Source of the DNA: Streptomyces tauricus | GTDB taxonomy: Bacteria > Actinomycetota > Actinomycetes > Streptomycetales > Streptomycetaceae | DNA: 64,000 nucleotides | Reading direction: 5' to 3' | Assembly (NCBI RefSeq): GCF_014650955.1 | Contig: NZ_BMVY01000009.1 | Location: 207,704-271,703 of the forward strand | Shown here: positions 9,101 through 17,658 of the stretch, one piece after another | How positions within the stretch are numbered: the stretch's first letter is position 1 | Layout of the letters: every line of letters starts with the position of its first letter | Position numbers and translations under genes: made by a program | Notes under the pieces: generated by a model | Database searches by the model: none | What the model was told of the DNA's origin: nothing | What the model saw: the letters and a program-made list of their open reading frames with translations, nothing else

Positions 9101-10181
9101 CCTGTTTCGGGAGAGGGTCCGCAAGCGGGAGCGGGTCCGGGATGCCGACCGGCTGGGTCAGCCAGCCGAAGTCGCCCAGGCCGCCCCGGGCGGTCAGTTC
9201 GGCGGCCTCGCCCGCGCCCGCCAGGGCCCGTACGTAGGCCGCGGGGTCCGTGGCGGCCAGGGTGAGGGGTGGCCGGTCGCCGCTCACGCCCAGCGTCCGC
9301 AGTGCCTCGCGCTGGCTGAGCAGGCGGCCACCGGGCAGGGCGCACGCGTCCAGCGCCACGTGTGCGGTGATGTCGCAGGAGCCGTCCGGCACGGGTGCCG
9401 TCTCCCGGCCCTCCCTGAAGCCCGTCAGCGTCCCGAAGGGCGGCCGTGCTCCCGCGTCGTGCCCGTAGTCGACGGCGACCGCCAGACCGCGGCCCAGGGC
9501 CGCCACGGCGGACGCCCAGGCGGTGTCCCTGGGGCGACCGATCTCGGCCCGCAGACCTTCGGCGGATGACGAGCTGTCGGCGGATGACGAGCCGTCGGCC
9601 GGGTGCGGGAGCGGCCACCACTTCTCCAGCCAGCGCGCGTCCGCGCCCCCCACCGGCTCCCCGAGGGCTTCGGTCCCGTCCGGGGCCACCAGGACGAGAC
9701 GGGGCACCCCGTGCGCGTCCACCTCGACCACGTCCACCGGCACGTTGTCGAGCCACTCGTTGGCGAACAGGAGGCCCGCGACACCCGGCGGGGGTTCCGG
9801 GAGCCACTCGATCCGGTGATCGAGTCCTGCGGGGCGGGCGGCGCGTTCCACCGCGTACCCACGCGCGCGGGAGGCCACTTCGGCGGGGAGCGCCTTCAGG
9901 ACGGCACGCACCAGTTCGCCGCGGCCCGCGCCCAGGTCGACGAAGGCGAGTTCTGCGGGGTGGCCGAGCGCCTCGTCGACGAGCCGCAGCAGCTGGGCCA
10001 CGGCCCCCGCGAACAGCGGTGACGCATGCACCGAGGTGCGGAAATGGCCCGCGGGACCCTCCGGTCTGCGATAGAAACCGCGGGGCCCGTACAGCGCTTC
10101 CTCGGTCGCCGGGCGCCACCCGCGCATCCCGCCCGCCGCCTCACGCTCCACTGCGCCCACCCCTGTTTCCCTCGCCGTCAC
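9084..10181 (-). CDS. SAM-dependent methyltransferase, MidA/NDUFAF7 family (DUF185)
   Basis: A 365-residue class I methyltransferase. The N-terminus has the family pattern YGPRGFYRRPEGPAGHFRTS, motif I is FVDLGAGRGELVRA (about residues 82-95), and a later acidic strand is FANEWLDNVPVD. Mitochondrial NDUFAF7 symmetrically dimethylates one arginine in the complex I 49-kDa subunit; here the gene is convergent with a NuoD homologue. The substrate is therefore a good guess but is inferred. GTG at 10181 is used; an ATG at 10127 (MRGWRPATEE) is a plausible shorter start. A Ser/Asp-rich insertion lies near 205-220. Confidence 0.85.
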   Translation of the reverse strand: MTARETGVGAVEREAAGGMRGWRPATEEALYGPRGFYRRPEGPAGHFRTSVHASPLFAGAVAQLLRLVDEALGHPAELAFVDLGAGRGELVRAVLKALPAEVASRARGYAVERAARPAGLDHRIEWLPEPPPGVAGLLFANEWLDNVPVDVVEVDAHGVPRLVLVAPDGTEALGEPVGGADARWLEKWWPLPHPADGSSSADSSSSAEGLRAEIGRPRDTAWASAVAALGRGLAVAVDYGHDAGARPPFGTLTGFREGRETAPVPDGSCDITAHVALDACALPGGRLLSQREALRTLGVSGDRPPLTLAATDPAAYVRALAGAGEAAELTARGGLGDFGWLTQPVGIPDPLPLADPLPKQEKPSP

Positions 10182-10299
10182 CGCGCCAGGCTAAGCGCCA
10201 AGTTCACGGCGGCCTCCACCTTGGGGAGTACAAGCACCGCTTACGGATCGACCCTCCGGTTGACCCCTGCACACAGCACGCTTCCCTACGCTGGGTTAC

Positions 10300-11508
10300 G
10301 TGCAGCGCCTCTATGATTTTCTCCGCAGGCACCCGACATGGGTCGACGGCTTCTGGGCCGTCGTCCTGCTCGGGATCTCGGTCGCGAGTGGAACGGCCGG
10401 GCAGGAGAATTCCGACTCCGGGACCGACCACCTGGCCGTCACCCTTCCGATCACCCTCCTGCTCTGCCTGGTGATCGCGCTGCGCAGGCGGCTGCCCGAG
10501 TCGATGCTGGTCCTCGCCGTCGCCATGGGCGGGGCGCAGCTGGTGCTGGACATGCCGTTGGCGCCGGCCGACTTCGCGCTGCTGGTGATCACCTACACGG
10601 TCGCCTCGAACGGCACCCGGTGGGCGTCCCGGCTCGCCCTCACGGCCGGTCTGCTCGCGGCCCCGCTGGCGCAGCTGCGCTGGCCGGAGGAGCACCAGAG
10701 CGCCGGCGGGCAGGTCGCGATAGTGATCTTCCAGACGGTCCCCTTCGCCCTCGCCTGGGTCCTCGGCGACTCCCTGCGGACCCGCCGCGCCTACTTCGCG
10801 CAGCTGGAGGAGCGGGCCGCGCGCCTGGAGAAGGAGCGCGAGGCTCAGGCCAAGGTCGCGGTCGCCGCCGAGCGCGCCCGGATCGCCCGCGAACTGCACG
10901 ACGTCGTCGCGCACAACGTGTCGGTGATGGTGGTCCAGGCCGACGGCGCGGCGTACGTACTCGACTCCGCGCCGGACCAGGCCAAGAAGGCCCTGGAGAT
11001 CATCTCCGGGACGGGACGGCAGGCCCTCGCCGAGATGCGCCGCCTCCTCGGTGTGCTGCGCACCGGCGAGCACCAGGAGTCCGGCGAGTACGTGCCGCAG
11101 CCCGACGTGGAGCAGCTCGACGAGCTGATCGAGCAGTGCCGGGGCTCCGGTCTCCCCGTCGACTTCAAGATCGAGGGCACTCCGCGTCCGCTGCCCAGCG
11201 GTGTCGAGCTGACCGCGTACCGCATCGTGCAGGAGGCCCTCACCAACACGCGTAAGCACGGGGGGCCGAACGCGGGAGCGAGTGTGCGCCTGGTCTACTT
11301 CGACGACGGCCTCGGCCTGCTCGTCGAGGACGACGGCAAGGGCGCCCCGCACGAGCTGTACGAGGAGGGCGGGGTGGACGGCCAGGGCCACGGGCTGATC
11401 GGTATGCGCGAGCGCATCGGCATGGTCGGCGGCACCCTGGACGCCGGGCCGCGTCCCGGCGGCGGCTTCCGCATCAGCGCCCTGCTTCCGCTCAAGCCCG
11501 CTCACTGA
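10300..11508 (+). CDS. Sensor histidine kinase, NarL/DesK type
   Basis: A 402-residue kinase. Hydrophobic helices span about residues 15-160 with little extracellular loop, followed by a coiled segment (EERAARLEKEREAQAK), a HisKA_3 phosphoacceptor box (ERARIARELHDVVAHNVSV) with the His near 204, and a HATPase_c domain with VEDDGKG and GHGLIGMRERI. It starts at GTG 10300 and is followed 57 bp later by its response regulator. The signal is unknown; intramembrane-sensing kinases of this kind often respond to envelope state. Confidence 0.92.
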   Translation: MQRLYDFLRRHPTWVDGFWAVVLLGISVASGTAGQENSDSGTDHLAVTLPITLLLCLVIALRRRLPESMLVLAVAMGGAQLVLDMPLAPADFALLVITYTVASNGTRWASRLALTAGLLAAPLAQLRWPEEHQSAGGQVAIVIFQTVPFALAWVLGDSLRTRRAYFAQLEERAARLEKEREAQAKVAVAAERARIARELHDVVAHNVSVMVVQADGAAYVLDSAPDQAKKALEIISGTGRQALAEMRRLLGVLRTGEHQESGEYVPQPDVEQLDELIEQCRGSGLPVDFKIEGTPRPLPSGVELTAYRIVQEALTNTRKHGGPNAGASVRLVYFDDGLGLLVEDDGKGAPHELYEEGGVDGQGHGLIGMRERIGMVGGTLDAGPRPGGGFRISALLPLKPAH

Positions 11509-11565
11509 CACGTGCACGCATGCGAAGACGCGTACGCGCATTCGAACCGACCGGAGGACCTCCCC

Positions 11566-12237
11566 ATGCCGATCCGCGTGATGCTCGTCGACGACCAGGC
11601 GCTGCTGCGCACCGGGTTCCGGATGGTGCTCGACGCCCAGCCGGACATGGAGGTCGTGGCGGAGGCGGGCGACGGGGTGGAGGCGCTGCAGGCACTGCGC
11701 GGGCGGGATGTCGACGTGGTTTTGATGGACGTCCGCATGCCGAAGCTGGACGGGGTGGAGACGACCCGCCGTATCTGCTCGGACCCGAATCCGCCGAAGG
11801 TGCTGATCCTGACGACCTTCGACCTCGACGAGTACGCCTTCTCGGGGCTCAAGGCGGGTGCCTCCGGCTTCATGCTCAAGGATGTGCCGCCCGGGGAACT
11901 CCTCGCGGCGATCCGTTCCGTGCACAGCGGGGACGCGGTGGTGGCGCCCTCGACGACGCGGCGTCTGCTGGACCGGTTCGCGCCGCTGCTGCCGAGTGCG
12001 GGCAAGGATCCGCAGCACAAGGAGCTGGAGCGGCTCACCGGGCGGGAGCGCGAGGTCATGATCCTGGTCGCCCAGGGACTGTCCAACGGGGAGATCGCGG
12101 CGCGGCTGGTCCTGTCCGAAGCGACGGTGAAGACGCATGTGGGTCGCATCCTCACGAAGCTGGGGTTGCGGGACCGGGTCCAGGTGGTCGTCCTGGCGTA
12201 CGAGACGGGCCTGGTACGGGCCGGCGGGCAGGGCTGA
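11566..12237 (+). CDS. Response regulator, NarL/FixJ family
   Basis: A 223-residue regulator: receiver domain (acidic pair D9-D10, phosphoacceptor D55 in VVLMDVRMP, T/K residues in LTTFD and MLKD) and a LuxR-type HTH near residues 155-215 (LTGREREVMILVAQGLSNGEI start). The ATG at 11566 follows GGAGG at ideal spacing. It is the partner of the preceding kinase. Confidence 0.94.
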   Translation: MPIRVMLVDDQALLRTGFRMVLDAQPDMEVVAEAGDGVEALQALRGRDVDVVLMDVRMPKLDGVETTRRICSDPNPPKVLILTTFDLDEYAFSGLKAGASGFMLKDVPPGELLAAIRSVHSGDAVVAPSTTRRLLDRFAPLLPSAGKDPQHKELERLTGREREVMILVAQGLSNGEIAARLVLSEATVKTHVGRILTKLGLRDRVQVVVLAYETGLVRAGGQG

Positions 12238-12643
12238 CGCCCCTGGCCGCGTCGCCGACCGCCAGCCGTGCGTGGCTGGTTGCGCCGTTCCCCGCGCCCC
12301 TGGGTGGGTGGGGGCTCGGTGGTGGGTGGGTGCGGGTCCGCTGTTGCTTGCCGCGCAGTTCCCCGCGCCCCTTGGTAGGTGAGGGCTCCGGTGGTGGATA
12401 GGTGCGGGTGCGCTGTTGCTGGCCGCGCAGTTCCCCGCGCCCCTGGGGTGCCTGGGGCTTGGGGAGCCGTGTGAGGTGCCCCGGCCTTGGCCCCCTAGGT
12501 GCGCGGGGAACTGCGCGGGTGCCCCCTACCGGGCGGCAGTCGTGTCCCGGCCGACTCTGGTCCCCTGGGGGCGCGGGGAACTGCGCGGGTGACTCCGACC
12601 GGGCCGCAGGCGGGGGCAGGGGGCGAGGCCGGGCGCGGGGCGG
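12238..12643. repeat. Intergenic array of about 72-bp units with GCGCAGTTCCCCGCGCCCCT core
   Basis: Three direct copies of the 20-bp core start at 12282 (variant GCGCCGTT), 12353 and 12425, i.e. 71-72 bp apart, joined by G/T-rich sequence (GGGTGGGTGGG type). Two inverted copies follow near 12497-12516 and 12568-12586. The region lies between two convergent genes and holds no credible coding sequence. The same core recurs at 21439, 37995, 43993, 49160, 51152 and 58638. Confidence 0.85.
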
Positions 12644-13750
12644 TCAGCGGAGGATTCCCTCCAGGAAGTCGCTGCCCAGGCGCGCCACCATCGTGACGTC
12701 CAGCTGGTGCAGGACGTACCGCCCGCGGCGGCGCGTGGTGAGCAGCCCCGCCTTCTTCAGCACGCTCAGGTGCCGGGATATCTCCGGAGCCGTCATCCCG
12801 TGCGTCTGCGCCAGCTCGCTCGTGGTGAACGCGCTGCGGGCCAGGCTCCGGCACAGCCGCATCCGCATCGGATGCGACAGGGCCGTCATCCGCAGGGTCA
12901 GCTGCTCGACGGAGGTCGGAACCGTCAGCTCCGGGGAGCCCACCGGATAGTGGATCACCGGCTGCCAGCCGTACCGGTGCAGCACCATGAGATGCGGCCA
13001 GCCGAGGCTCGTCGGCACCAGCAGGAGACTGCCGGCCCGGACCGACGTACGGCCGTGCCCCAGTTTGTCCACGACGATCCGGCCCGCGTCCTCGTCGAGC
13101 GTCACCGCGGCCGACACGGACGCCAGCGCCTCGCCCAGGCCCCGTCGGCCGAGCAGGTCCGTCTTGCGGCGGGCGTCCGCCGCGAGCTGGTGGCGCAGCC
13201 GGGACCAGGTGTCGGCGAAGAATGCCTCGTCGCAGTCCTCCAGGAACTGCCGCAGCCAGGCCCGGATCCGCGGCGGGTCGGCCAGCAGCCGTTCGGTGAA
13301 CTCCGCCGGCCGCGGCCCGCGCGCGGCGGCCAGCTCCAGGGCGCGCCGACGGGACGCGGGGTCGGCCAGGGCGCCGGCGCCCTGCGCGTCGTACGGGAGC
13401 GCGCAGGTGAACTCCAGGGCCGCGTCCACGAACTGCTCGTCCGTCAGCTTGTCGACCAGGTCCAGCTCCTCGGCGAGGGTGGCGCCGGGGAGCGTGCTGC
13501 CGCCCGCCGCTCCCGCGTACGGCAGGAACAGGTCCGAGAACGTCGTCCGCCACAGGAAGTCGGCCTCGCACATCCGGTCGGCCAGATGCGGGTCGAGGCG
13601 GGCGGTCACGCCGGTCGCCCAGCCCTGGAGGCCTGGGTGGTGGCCCGGCTCGGCCAGCGCGTGCAGTGCCATGCACAACTCGGCCAGGGGCGAGGGCACG
13701 ACGGCCACCCGCTCCCTGCGCAGCCCGGAGATGTCGATGGTCACGCTCAT
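12644..13750 (-). CDS. Transcriptional regulator with C-terminal ArsR-type winged helix
   Basis: A 368-residue protein. The N-terminal 260 residues form a conserved actinobacterial regulatory domain (DUF5937-like by my recollection); the C-terminal 90 residues are an ArsR-type HTH with MRLCRSLARSAFTTSELAQ, then the recognition helix region MTAPEISRHLSVLKKAGLL and the wing TTRRRGRYVLHQL. No metal-binding CxC is present. ATG 13750 is used. It is divergent from a small gene at 13975. Confidence 0.85.
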   Translation of the reverse strand: MSVTIDISGLRRERVAVVPSPLAELCMALHALAEPGHHPGLQGWATGVTARLDPHLADRMCEADFLWRTTFSDLFLPYAGAAGGSTLPGATLAEELDLVDKLTDEQFVDAALEFTCALPYDAQGAGALADPASRRRALELAAARGPRPAEFTERLLADPPRIRAWLRQFLEDCDEAFFADTWSRLRHQLAADARRKTDLLGRRGLGEALASVSAAVTLDEDAGRIVVDKLGHGRTSVRAGSLLLVPTSLGWPHLMVLHRYGWQPVIHYPVGSPELTVPTSVEQLTLRMTALSHPMRMRLCRSLARSAFTTSELAQTHGMTAPEISRHLSVLKKAGLLTTRRRGRYVLHQLDVTMVARLGSDFLEGILR

Positions 13751-13974
13751 GACCTCATGGTGCACCCCGCCACCGACAACGCGGCCCCCGATTGACGAGC
13801 GCCGTCAATCGACGGGACGGCGACGGCGGGCCGGGCGCACGCTGGGTCCACCGGGGCACCGCGGGGCCCACGGAGCACGTCCGGGAGCCGGAACCGGCAT
13901 CGGAACCGAAGAGGAACCGATGGCGGGGCCGGGCCCGGCAGACGTCCGTACCCGTCCCGAGAAGGCGATCAGCC

Positions 13975-14337
13975 ATGAGCATCACGCAGCAGTACCTACT
14001 GGACACCTACCGCGCCCGGCAGCACGGCGACCCGACCCCGCCGGCTCCCGGCGCCCACGACTGGCAGGTCATGCGCGAACTGCCCGACCACCGGCGGTTC
14101 CGCGCGGTCCTGACCGGCCGCCCTGCCCGGGGGCGGGTAGGGGCGCGAGTACGCGCACGGGTACGGGCGGTCCGGATCGCATGGTTCGGCCGCCCCGGCC
14201 GCCTCGGTCACTCCGATCGCCCCGACCTGATCGGACGGAGCCGCCCGCGGAGTCCGAGCGGGCCGAGCGGCGGGGTCGGGCCGGCCAGGACGGCCGGCCC
14301 GGTGATCAGCGGGGAATGCGCGCCGCGAACTCCCTGA
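13975..14337 (+). CDS. Small Arg-rich hypothetical protein
   Basis: A 120-residue reading frame starting ATG 13975, preceded by GAAGG. The first 55 residues look protein-like (MSITQQYLLDTYRAR, HDWQVMRELPDHRRFRAVL); the rest is Arg/Gly-rich and could be a poorly conserved tail. It overlaps the end of the convergent gene by 32 bp. No function is recognised. The downstream end may be overcalled. Confidence 0.5.
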   Translation: MSITQQYLLDTYRARQHGDPTPPAPGAHDWQVMRELPDHRRFRAVLTGRPARGRVGARVRARVRAVRIAWFGRPGRLGHSDRPDLIGRSRPRSPSGPSGGVGPARTAGPVISGECAPRTP

Positions 14338-15475
14338 CAGCGGCCCGTACGTCGTCCGCCGTCCACTCCAGGCCCGGCGCGCCCACCGTGACCTCGGTGT
14401 ACGCGAGGCCGGGCCCGCCCCGGTTCCAGACCTGCGGGAAGAGCGACACGCCCGTCTCCTCCGCCTGCAGCGCCCCCGTGTCGCTCAGGTCGTCGGCCTC
14501 GTACGGCAGCCACACCTGGAACTGGTGCGTGTGCGGCTCCTCCGGGTGGACCCGCGCCCAGGGGAGCCCCGCCCCGGCGAACCCCTCGCGCAGCGCCGCG
14601 GCGACCACGCGCGCGTGGGCCACGTACTGGGGGAGCCGGGGCAGTTCCCTCTCCAGGCCGATCAGCGCGGACAGGGCGGTGGGGAACTGCTGGAGGACCT
14701 GGCCGCCGTACCGGTGGCGCCAGGCCTTCGCCTCGTCGACGAGCGTCCGCGGGCCCGCGAGAGCGGCGCCGCCGAACCCGCCCAGCGACTTGTAGAAGGA
14801 CACGTAGACGCTGTCCGCGAGATCGGAGATCTCGGCCAGGGAGCGGCCGAAGTGCGTGCCGCACTCCCACAGGCGGGCCCCGTCGAAGTGCACCACGGCG
14901 TCGCGTTCGCGTGCCGCGTCCGTGACGGCGACCAGCTCCTCCCAGGAGGGCAGGAGGAAACCGGCCTCCCGGAGGGGCAGTTCGAGGAACAGCGTCCCGA
15001 AGGGCTCGTCCAGGTCGCGCACCTCGTCGGCGGAGGGCATCCGCGGCTCGCGCGTGGGATGGACGGTCCGCAGGCCGCCGAGGGCGCTGAGGGAATGCCT
15101 CTCGTGGACCTCCGGGTGGGACAGGGGATGCATCGCCACCGTCGCGTTGCCCGTACGGCCCGCCCAGCAGCGCAGCGCCACCTGCTGGGCCATGGTCCCC
15201 GACGGGAAGAAGGCGGCGGCCTCCTTGCCGAGCAGTCCGGCGGCCCGCTCCTCCAGGGTCTCGACGATCCCGTTGCCGTACATGTCCACCGGCAGGTCCA
15301 GGTCGTACACGTTTGGCGCGGCGTCCGTCAGACCGGTCAGCAGCTCACCGACCGTGGAGCGGAAACCGGGCCGCCACAGCGCCCGCCGGGCCCCTCGCCA
15401 GGCGACCCTGCGCCGCTCGCGCCGCTCCTCGGGCGTCCGCTCCGCCACTTCCGACTTCTCCGCCGAATCGTTCAT
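14306..15475 (-). CDS. Threonine aldolase-like PLP-dependent lyase
   Basis: A 389-residue fold-type I PLP enzyme of the beta-eliminating lyase/threonine aldolase family (PF01212). Visible features are FFPSGTMAQQVAL (PLP phosphate region), HFDGARLWECG (Asp that contacts the pyridine nitrogen) and SFYKSLGGFGGAAL, which holds the Schiff-base lysine. The family splits threonine or related beta-hydroxy amino acids to glycine and an aldehyde. ATG 15475 is chosen over 15511 because it fits the conserved start better. Substrate preference is not shown by the sequence. Confidence 0.85.
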   Translation of the reverse strand: MNDSAEKSEVAERTPEERRERRRVAWRGARRALWRPGFRSTVGELLTGLTDAAPNVYDLDLPVDMYGNGIVETLEERAAGLLGKEAAAFFPSGTMAQQVALRCWAGRTGNATVAMHPLSHPEVHERHSLSALGGLRTVHPTREPRMPSADEVRDLDEPFGTLFLELPLREAGFLLPSWEELVAVTDAARERDAVVHFDGARLWECGTHFGRSLAEISDLADSVYVSFYKSLGGFGGAALAGPRTLVDEAKAWRHRYGGQVLQQFPTALSALIGLERELPRLPQYVAHARVVAAALREGFAGAGLPWARVHPEEPHTHQFQVWLPYEADDLSDTGALQAEETGVSLFPQVWNRGGPGLAYTEVTVGAPGLEWTADDVRAAVREFAARIPR

Positions 15476-15561
15476 GCTCCGGATGATGCAGGACGCCATG
15501 ACGGGGGGCACGCGAATTCATCGGCGGCCCCCGTGCCACGGCCGGTCGATTTCCCACAGGC

Positions 15562-15584
15562 TGTGGACAAGAACCTGTGGACAG
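15562..15584 (-). promoter_or_regulatory. Pair of DnaA-box-like sites upstream of the cofactor operon
   Basis: TGTGGACAA at 15562-15570 is the exact reverse complement of the Streptomyces DnaA box TTGTCCACA; TGTGGACAG at 15576-15584 differs at one position. Both have the same orientation, 14 bp apart, within the 193-bp gap before the gene at 15669. Confidence 0.55.
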
Positions 15585-15668
15585 AAAAACGGCCCCGGAC
15601 CGATCGCGTTAACATGACGAGAAAGCGTCCGGTACCCCGAGCGGACTGGAACGGAAGGCCGCCGTCGA

Positions 15669-16607
15669 GTGAGTACATTCCCCCAGGCAGACCCCAAGGA
15701 CCGCCCCGCGCGGCTCACCGTCGGCGTCGTCGGCGCCGGCCGGGTGGGCCCCGCGCTGGCCGCGTCGCTGCAGCTCGCCGGGCACCGCCCGGTGGCCGTG
15801 TCCGGGGTCTCCGACGCCTCCCGGCGCCGCGCCGCGCAACTGCTGCCCGACGTGCCGCTGGTGACACCCGAGCAGGTCCTGGAGCGGGCCGACCTGGTCC
15901 TGCTCACGGTCCCCGACGACGCCCTGCCGGGCCTGGTCGAAGGGCTCGTCGACACCGGCTCCGTCCGCCCGGGCCAGCTCCTCGTGCACACCTCGGGACG
16001 GTACGGGTCGAGGATCCTCGACCCCGCTCTGCGCGCCGGGGCACTGCCTCTCGCCCTGCACCCCGCGATGACGTTCAGCGGCACCCCCGTGGACGTACAG
16101 CGGCTCGCCGGATGCTCCTTCGGGGTCACCGCCCCCGAGGAACTGCGGCTGGCCGCCGAGGCCCTGGTCATCGAGATGGGCGGCGAGCCCGAGTGGATCG
16201 CCGAGGAGTCCCGGCCGCTGTACCACGCGGCCCTCGCGCTCGGCGCCAACCACCTGGTGACCCTGGTCGCCGAGTCCATGGACCTGCTGCGCACGGCGGG
16301 GGTCGACGCCCCGGACCGGATGCTGGGCCCGCTGCTGGGCGCCGCACTGGACAACGCCCTCAGGTCGGGCGACGCGGCCCTCACCGGGCCGGTGGCGCGC
16401 GGCGACGCGGGCACGGTCGCCGCGCACATCTCCGAGCTGCGCGAGCACGCCCCGCAGACCGTCGCCGGCTACCTCGCGATGGCCCGCGCGACGGCCGACC
16501 GGGCCCTCGCCCACGGCCTGCTCAAGCCGGAGCTCGCCGAGGACCTGCTCGGCGTACTCGCCGACGGCCCCGAAGGACCGGACGTCCCCGAAGGAGACGC
16601 CCGATGA
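15669..16607 (+). CDS. Rossmann-like and DUF2520 protein, first gene of the pantothenate/NAD operon
   Basis: A 312-residue protein with an N-terminal nucleotide-binding motif VGVVGAGRVGPALA (residues 18-31) and a C-terminal all-helical DUF2520 domain. The HPAMTFSG and YHAALALGANHLV motifs are family-typical. The layout resembles 6-phosphogluconate dehydrogenase or ketopantoate reductase folds. Start GTG 15669. It ends in an ATGA overlap with a 21-codon minicistron that in turn overlaps panC. Position before panC suggests a role in pantothenate synthesis, possibly ketopantoate reduction, but that is inference. Confidence 0.85.
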   Translation: MSTFPQADPKDRPARLTVGVVGAGRVGPALAASLQLAGHRPVAVSGVSDASRRRAAQLLPDVPLVTPEQVLERADLVLLTVPDDALPGLVEGLVDTGSVRPGQLLVHTSGRYGSRILDPALRAGALPLALHPAMTFSGTPVDVQRLAGCSFGVTAPEELRLAAEALVIEMGGEPEWIAEESRPLYHAALALGANHLVTLVAESMDLLRTAGVDAPDRMLGPLLGAALDNALRSGDAALTGPVARGDAGTVAAHISELREHAPQTVAGYLAMARATADRALAHGLLKPELAEDLLGVLADGPEGPDVPEGDAR

Positions 16608-16669
16608 AGCGCGCAGGTTCAGGCTCGGGCGCCGACAGCCCCGGCGCCGGGAACGGAGCAGTCCGATGA
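16604..16669 (+). CDS. 21-residue minicistron bridging two genes
   Basis: ATG 16604 overlaps the TGA of the upstream gene (ATGA), and its own TGA overlaps the panC ATG (ATGA). GAAGGAG precedes it. The peptide is Gly/Ala/Ser-rich (MKRAGSGSGAD...). It is probably a translational coupling device rather than a functional peptide; it could also be chance. Confidence 0.4.
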   Translation: MKRAGSGSGADSPGAGNGAVR

Positions 16670-17658
16670 CCACCGTCCTGCTGAGCACCGCCGACGAGCT
16701 CCACGCGCGCGTACGCGCGGGCCGCCGCGCCGTCGTCATGACGATGGGCGCCCTGCACGAGGGCCACGCCACCCTGATCCGCACCGCCCGGGAACTCGCG
16801 GGCGGCGACGGCGAGGTCGTCGTCACCGTCTTCGTGAACCCCCTCCAGTTCGGCGCGGGCGAGGACCTCGACCGCTACCCGCGCACCCTGGACGCCGACA
16901 TCAAGATCGCCGAGCAGGCGGGCGCGGACGTCGTGTTCGCCCCTTCCGTGGACGAGGTCTACCCGGGCGGCGAACCCCAGGTCCGGATCAGCGCGGGGCC
17001 GATGGGGGAGCGGCTGGAGGGCTCGACGCGGCCCGGGCACTTCGACGGCATGCTCACCGTCGTCGCCAAGATGCTGCACCTCACCGGGCCCGACGTGGCG
17101 CTGTTCGGGCAGAAGGACGCCCAGCAGCTCGCCCTGATCCGCCGCATGGTGCGCGACCTGAACTTCGGCATGGAGATCGTCGGCGTCCCGACGGTGCGCG
17201 AGGCGGACGGTCTCGCCCTGTCCAGCCGCAACCGCTATCTGTCGGCCGCCGAGCGCCGCACCGCGCTCGCCCTCTCCCAGGCCCTGTTCGCGGGCAGCGA
17301 CCGGCACGCCGCCCAGGAGGCGCTGTGCGCGCGTGCCCGCGAAGTGCCCGCCACGCACGCGCGTGCCGAGGCCCTGAGCGCACTCGGCGAGTCCCGCGCC
17401 GCCGCCGACACGCACGCCGTCGCCAAGGCGGCCCCAGGGGGCCCCGCCGCCGTCCGCGCCGCCGCCCGGCTGGTCCTCGACGACGCGGCCCGGCTCAGCC
17501 CGCCGCTCGTCCTGGACTACCTGGCGCTGGTCGATCCGTCGGACTTCACCGAGATCGCGGACGGTCACACCGGTGACGCGGTCCTCGCCGTCGCCGCCCG
17601 GGTCGGGACGACCCGGCTGATCGACAACATTCCTCTGACCTTCGGAGCCGCCTCGTGA
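16666..17658 (+). CDS. panC: Pantoate-beta-alanine ligase
   Basis: A 330-residue pantothenate synthetase that joins pantoate and beta-alanine with ATP. It has the HIGH-type motif MGALHEGHATL (27-37), FVNPLQFG, GQKDAQQL and the KMSKS-like LSSRNRYL. It is about 45 residues longer than the E. coli enzyme because of an Ala/Arg-rich insertion near residues 205-265. It starts in an ATGA overlap and its stop overlaps the nadB GTG, so it is part of one coupled operon. Confidence 0.96.
   Translation: MTTVLLSTADELHARVRAGRRAVVMTMGALHEGHATLIRTARELAGGDGEVVVTVFVNPLQFGAGEDLDRYPRTLDADIKIAEQAGADVVFAPSVDEVYPGGEPQVRISAGPMGERLEGSTRPGHFDGMLTVVAKMLHLTGPDVALFGQKDAQQLALIRRMVRDLNFGMEIVGVPTVREADGLALSSRNRYLSAAERRTALALSQALFAGSDRHAAQEALCARAREVPATHARAEALSALGESRAAADTHAVAKAAPGGPAAVRAAARLVLDDAARLSPPLVLDYLALVDPSDFTEIADGHTGDAVLAVAARVGTTRLIDNIPLTFGAAS

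Noticed and set aside
6053..9124. A 1023-codon minus-strand frame running through nuoD2 into the PH gene
   Set aside because: The part before 7360 is antisense to nuoD2 and unlike protein; the real gene begins at GTG 7360.
12238..12643. Coding sequences in the repeat arrays
   Set aside because: Frames consist of repeated Arg/Pro/Gly runs that follow the DNA repeat.
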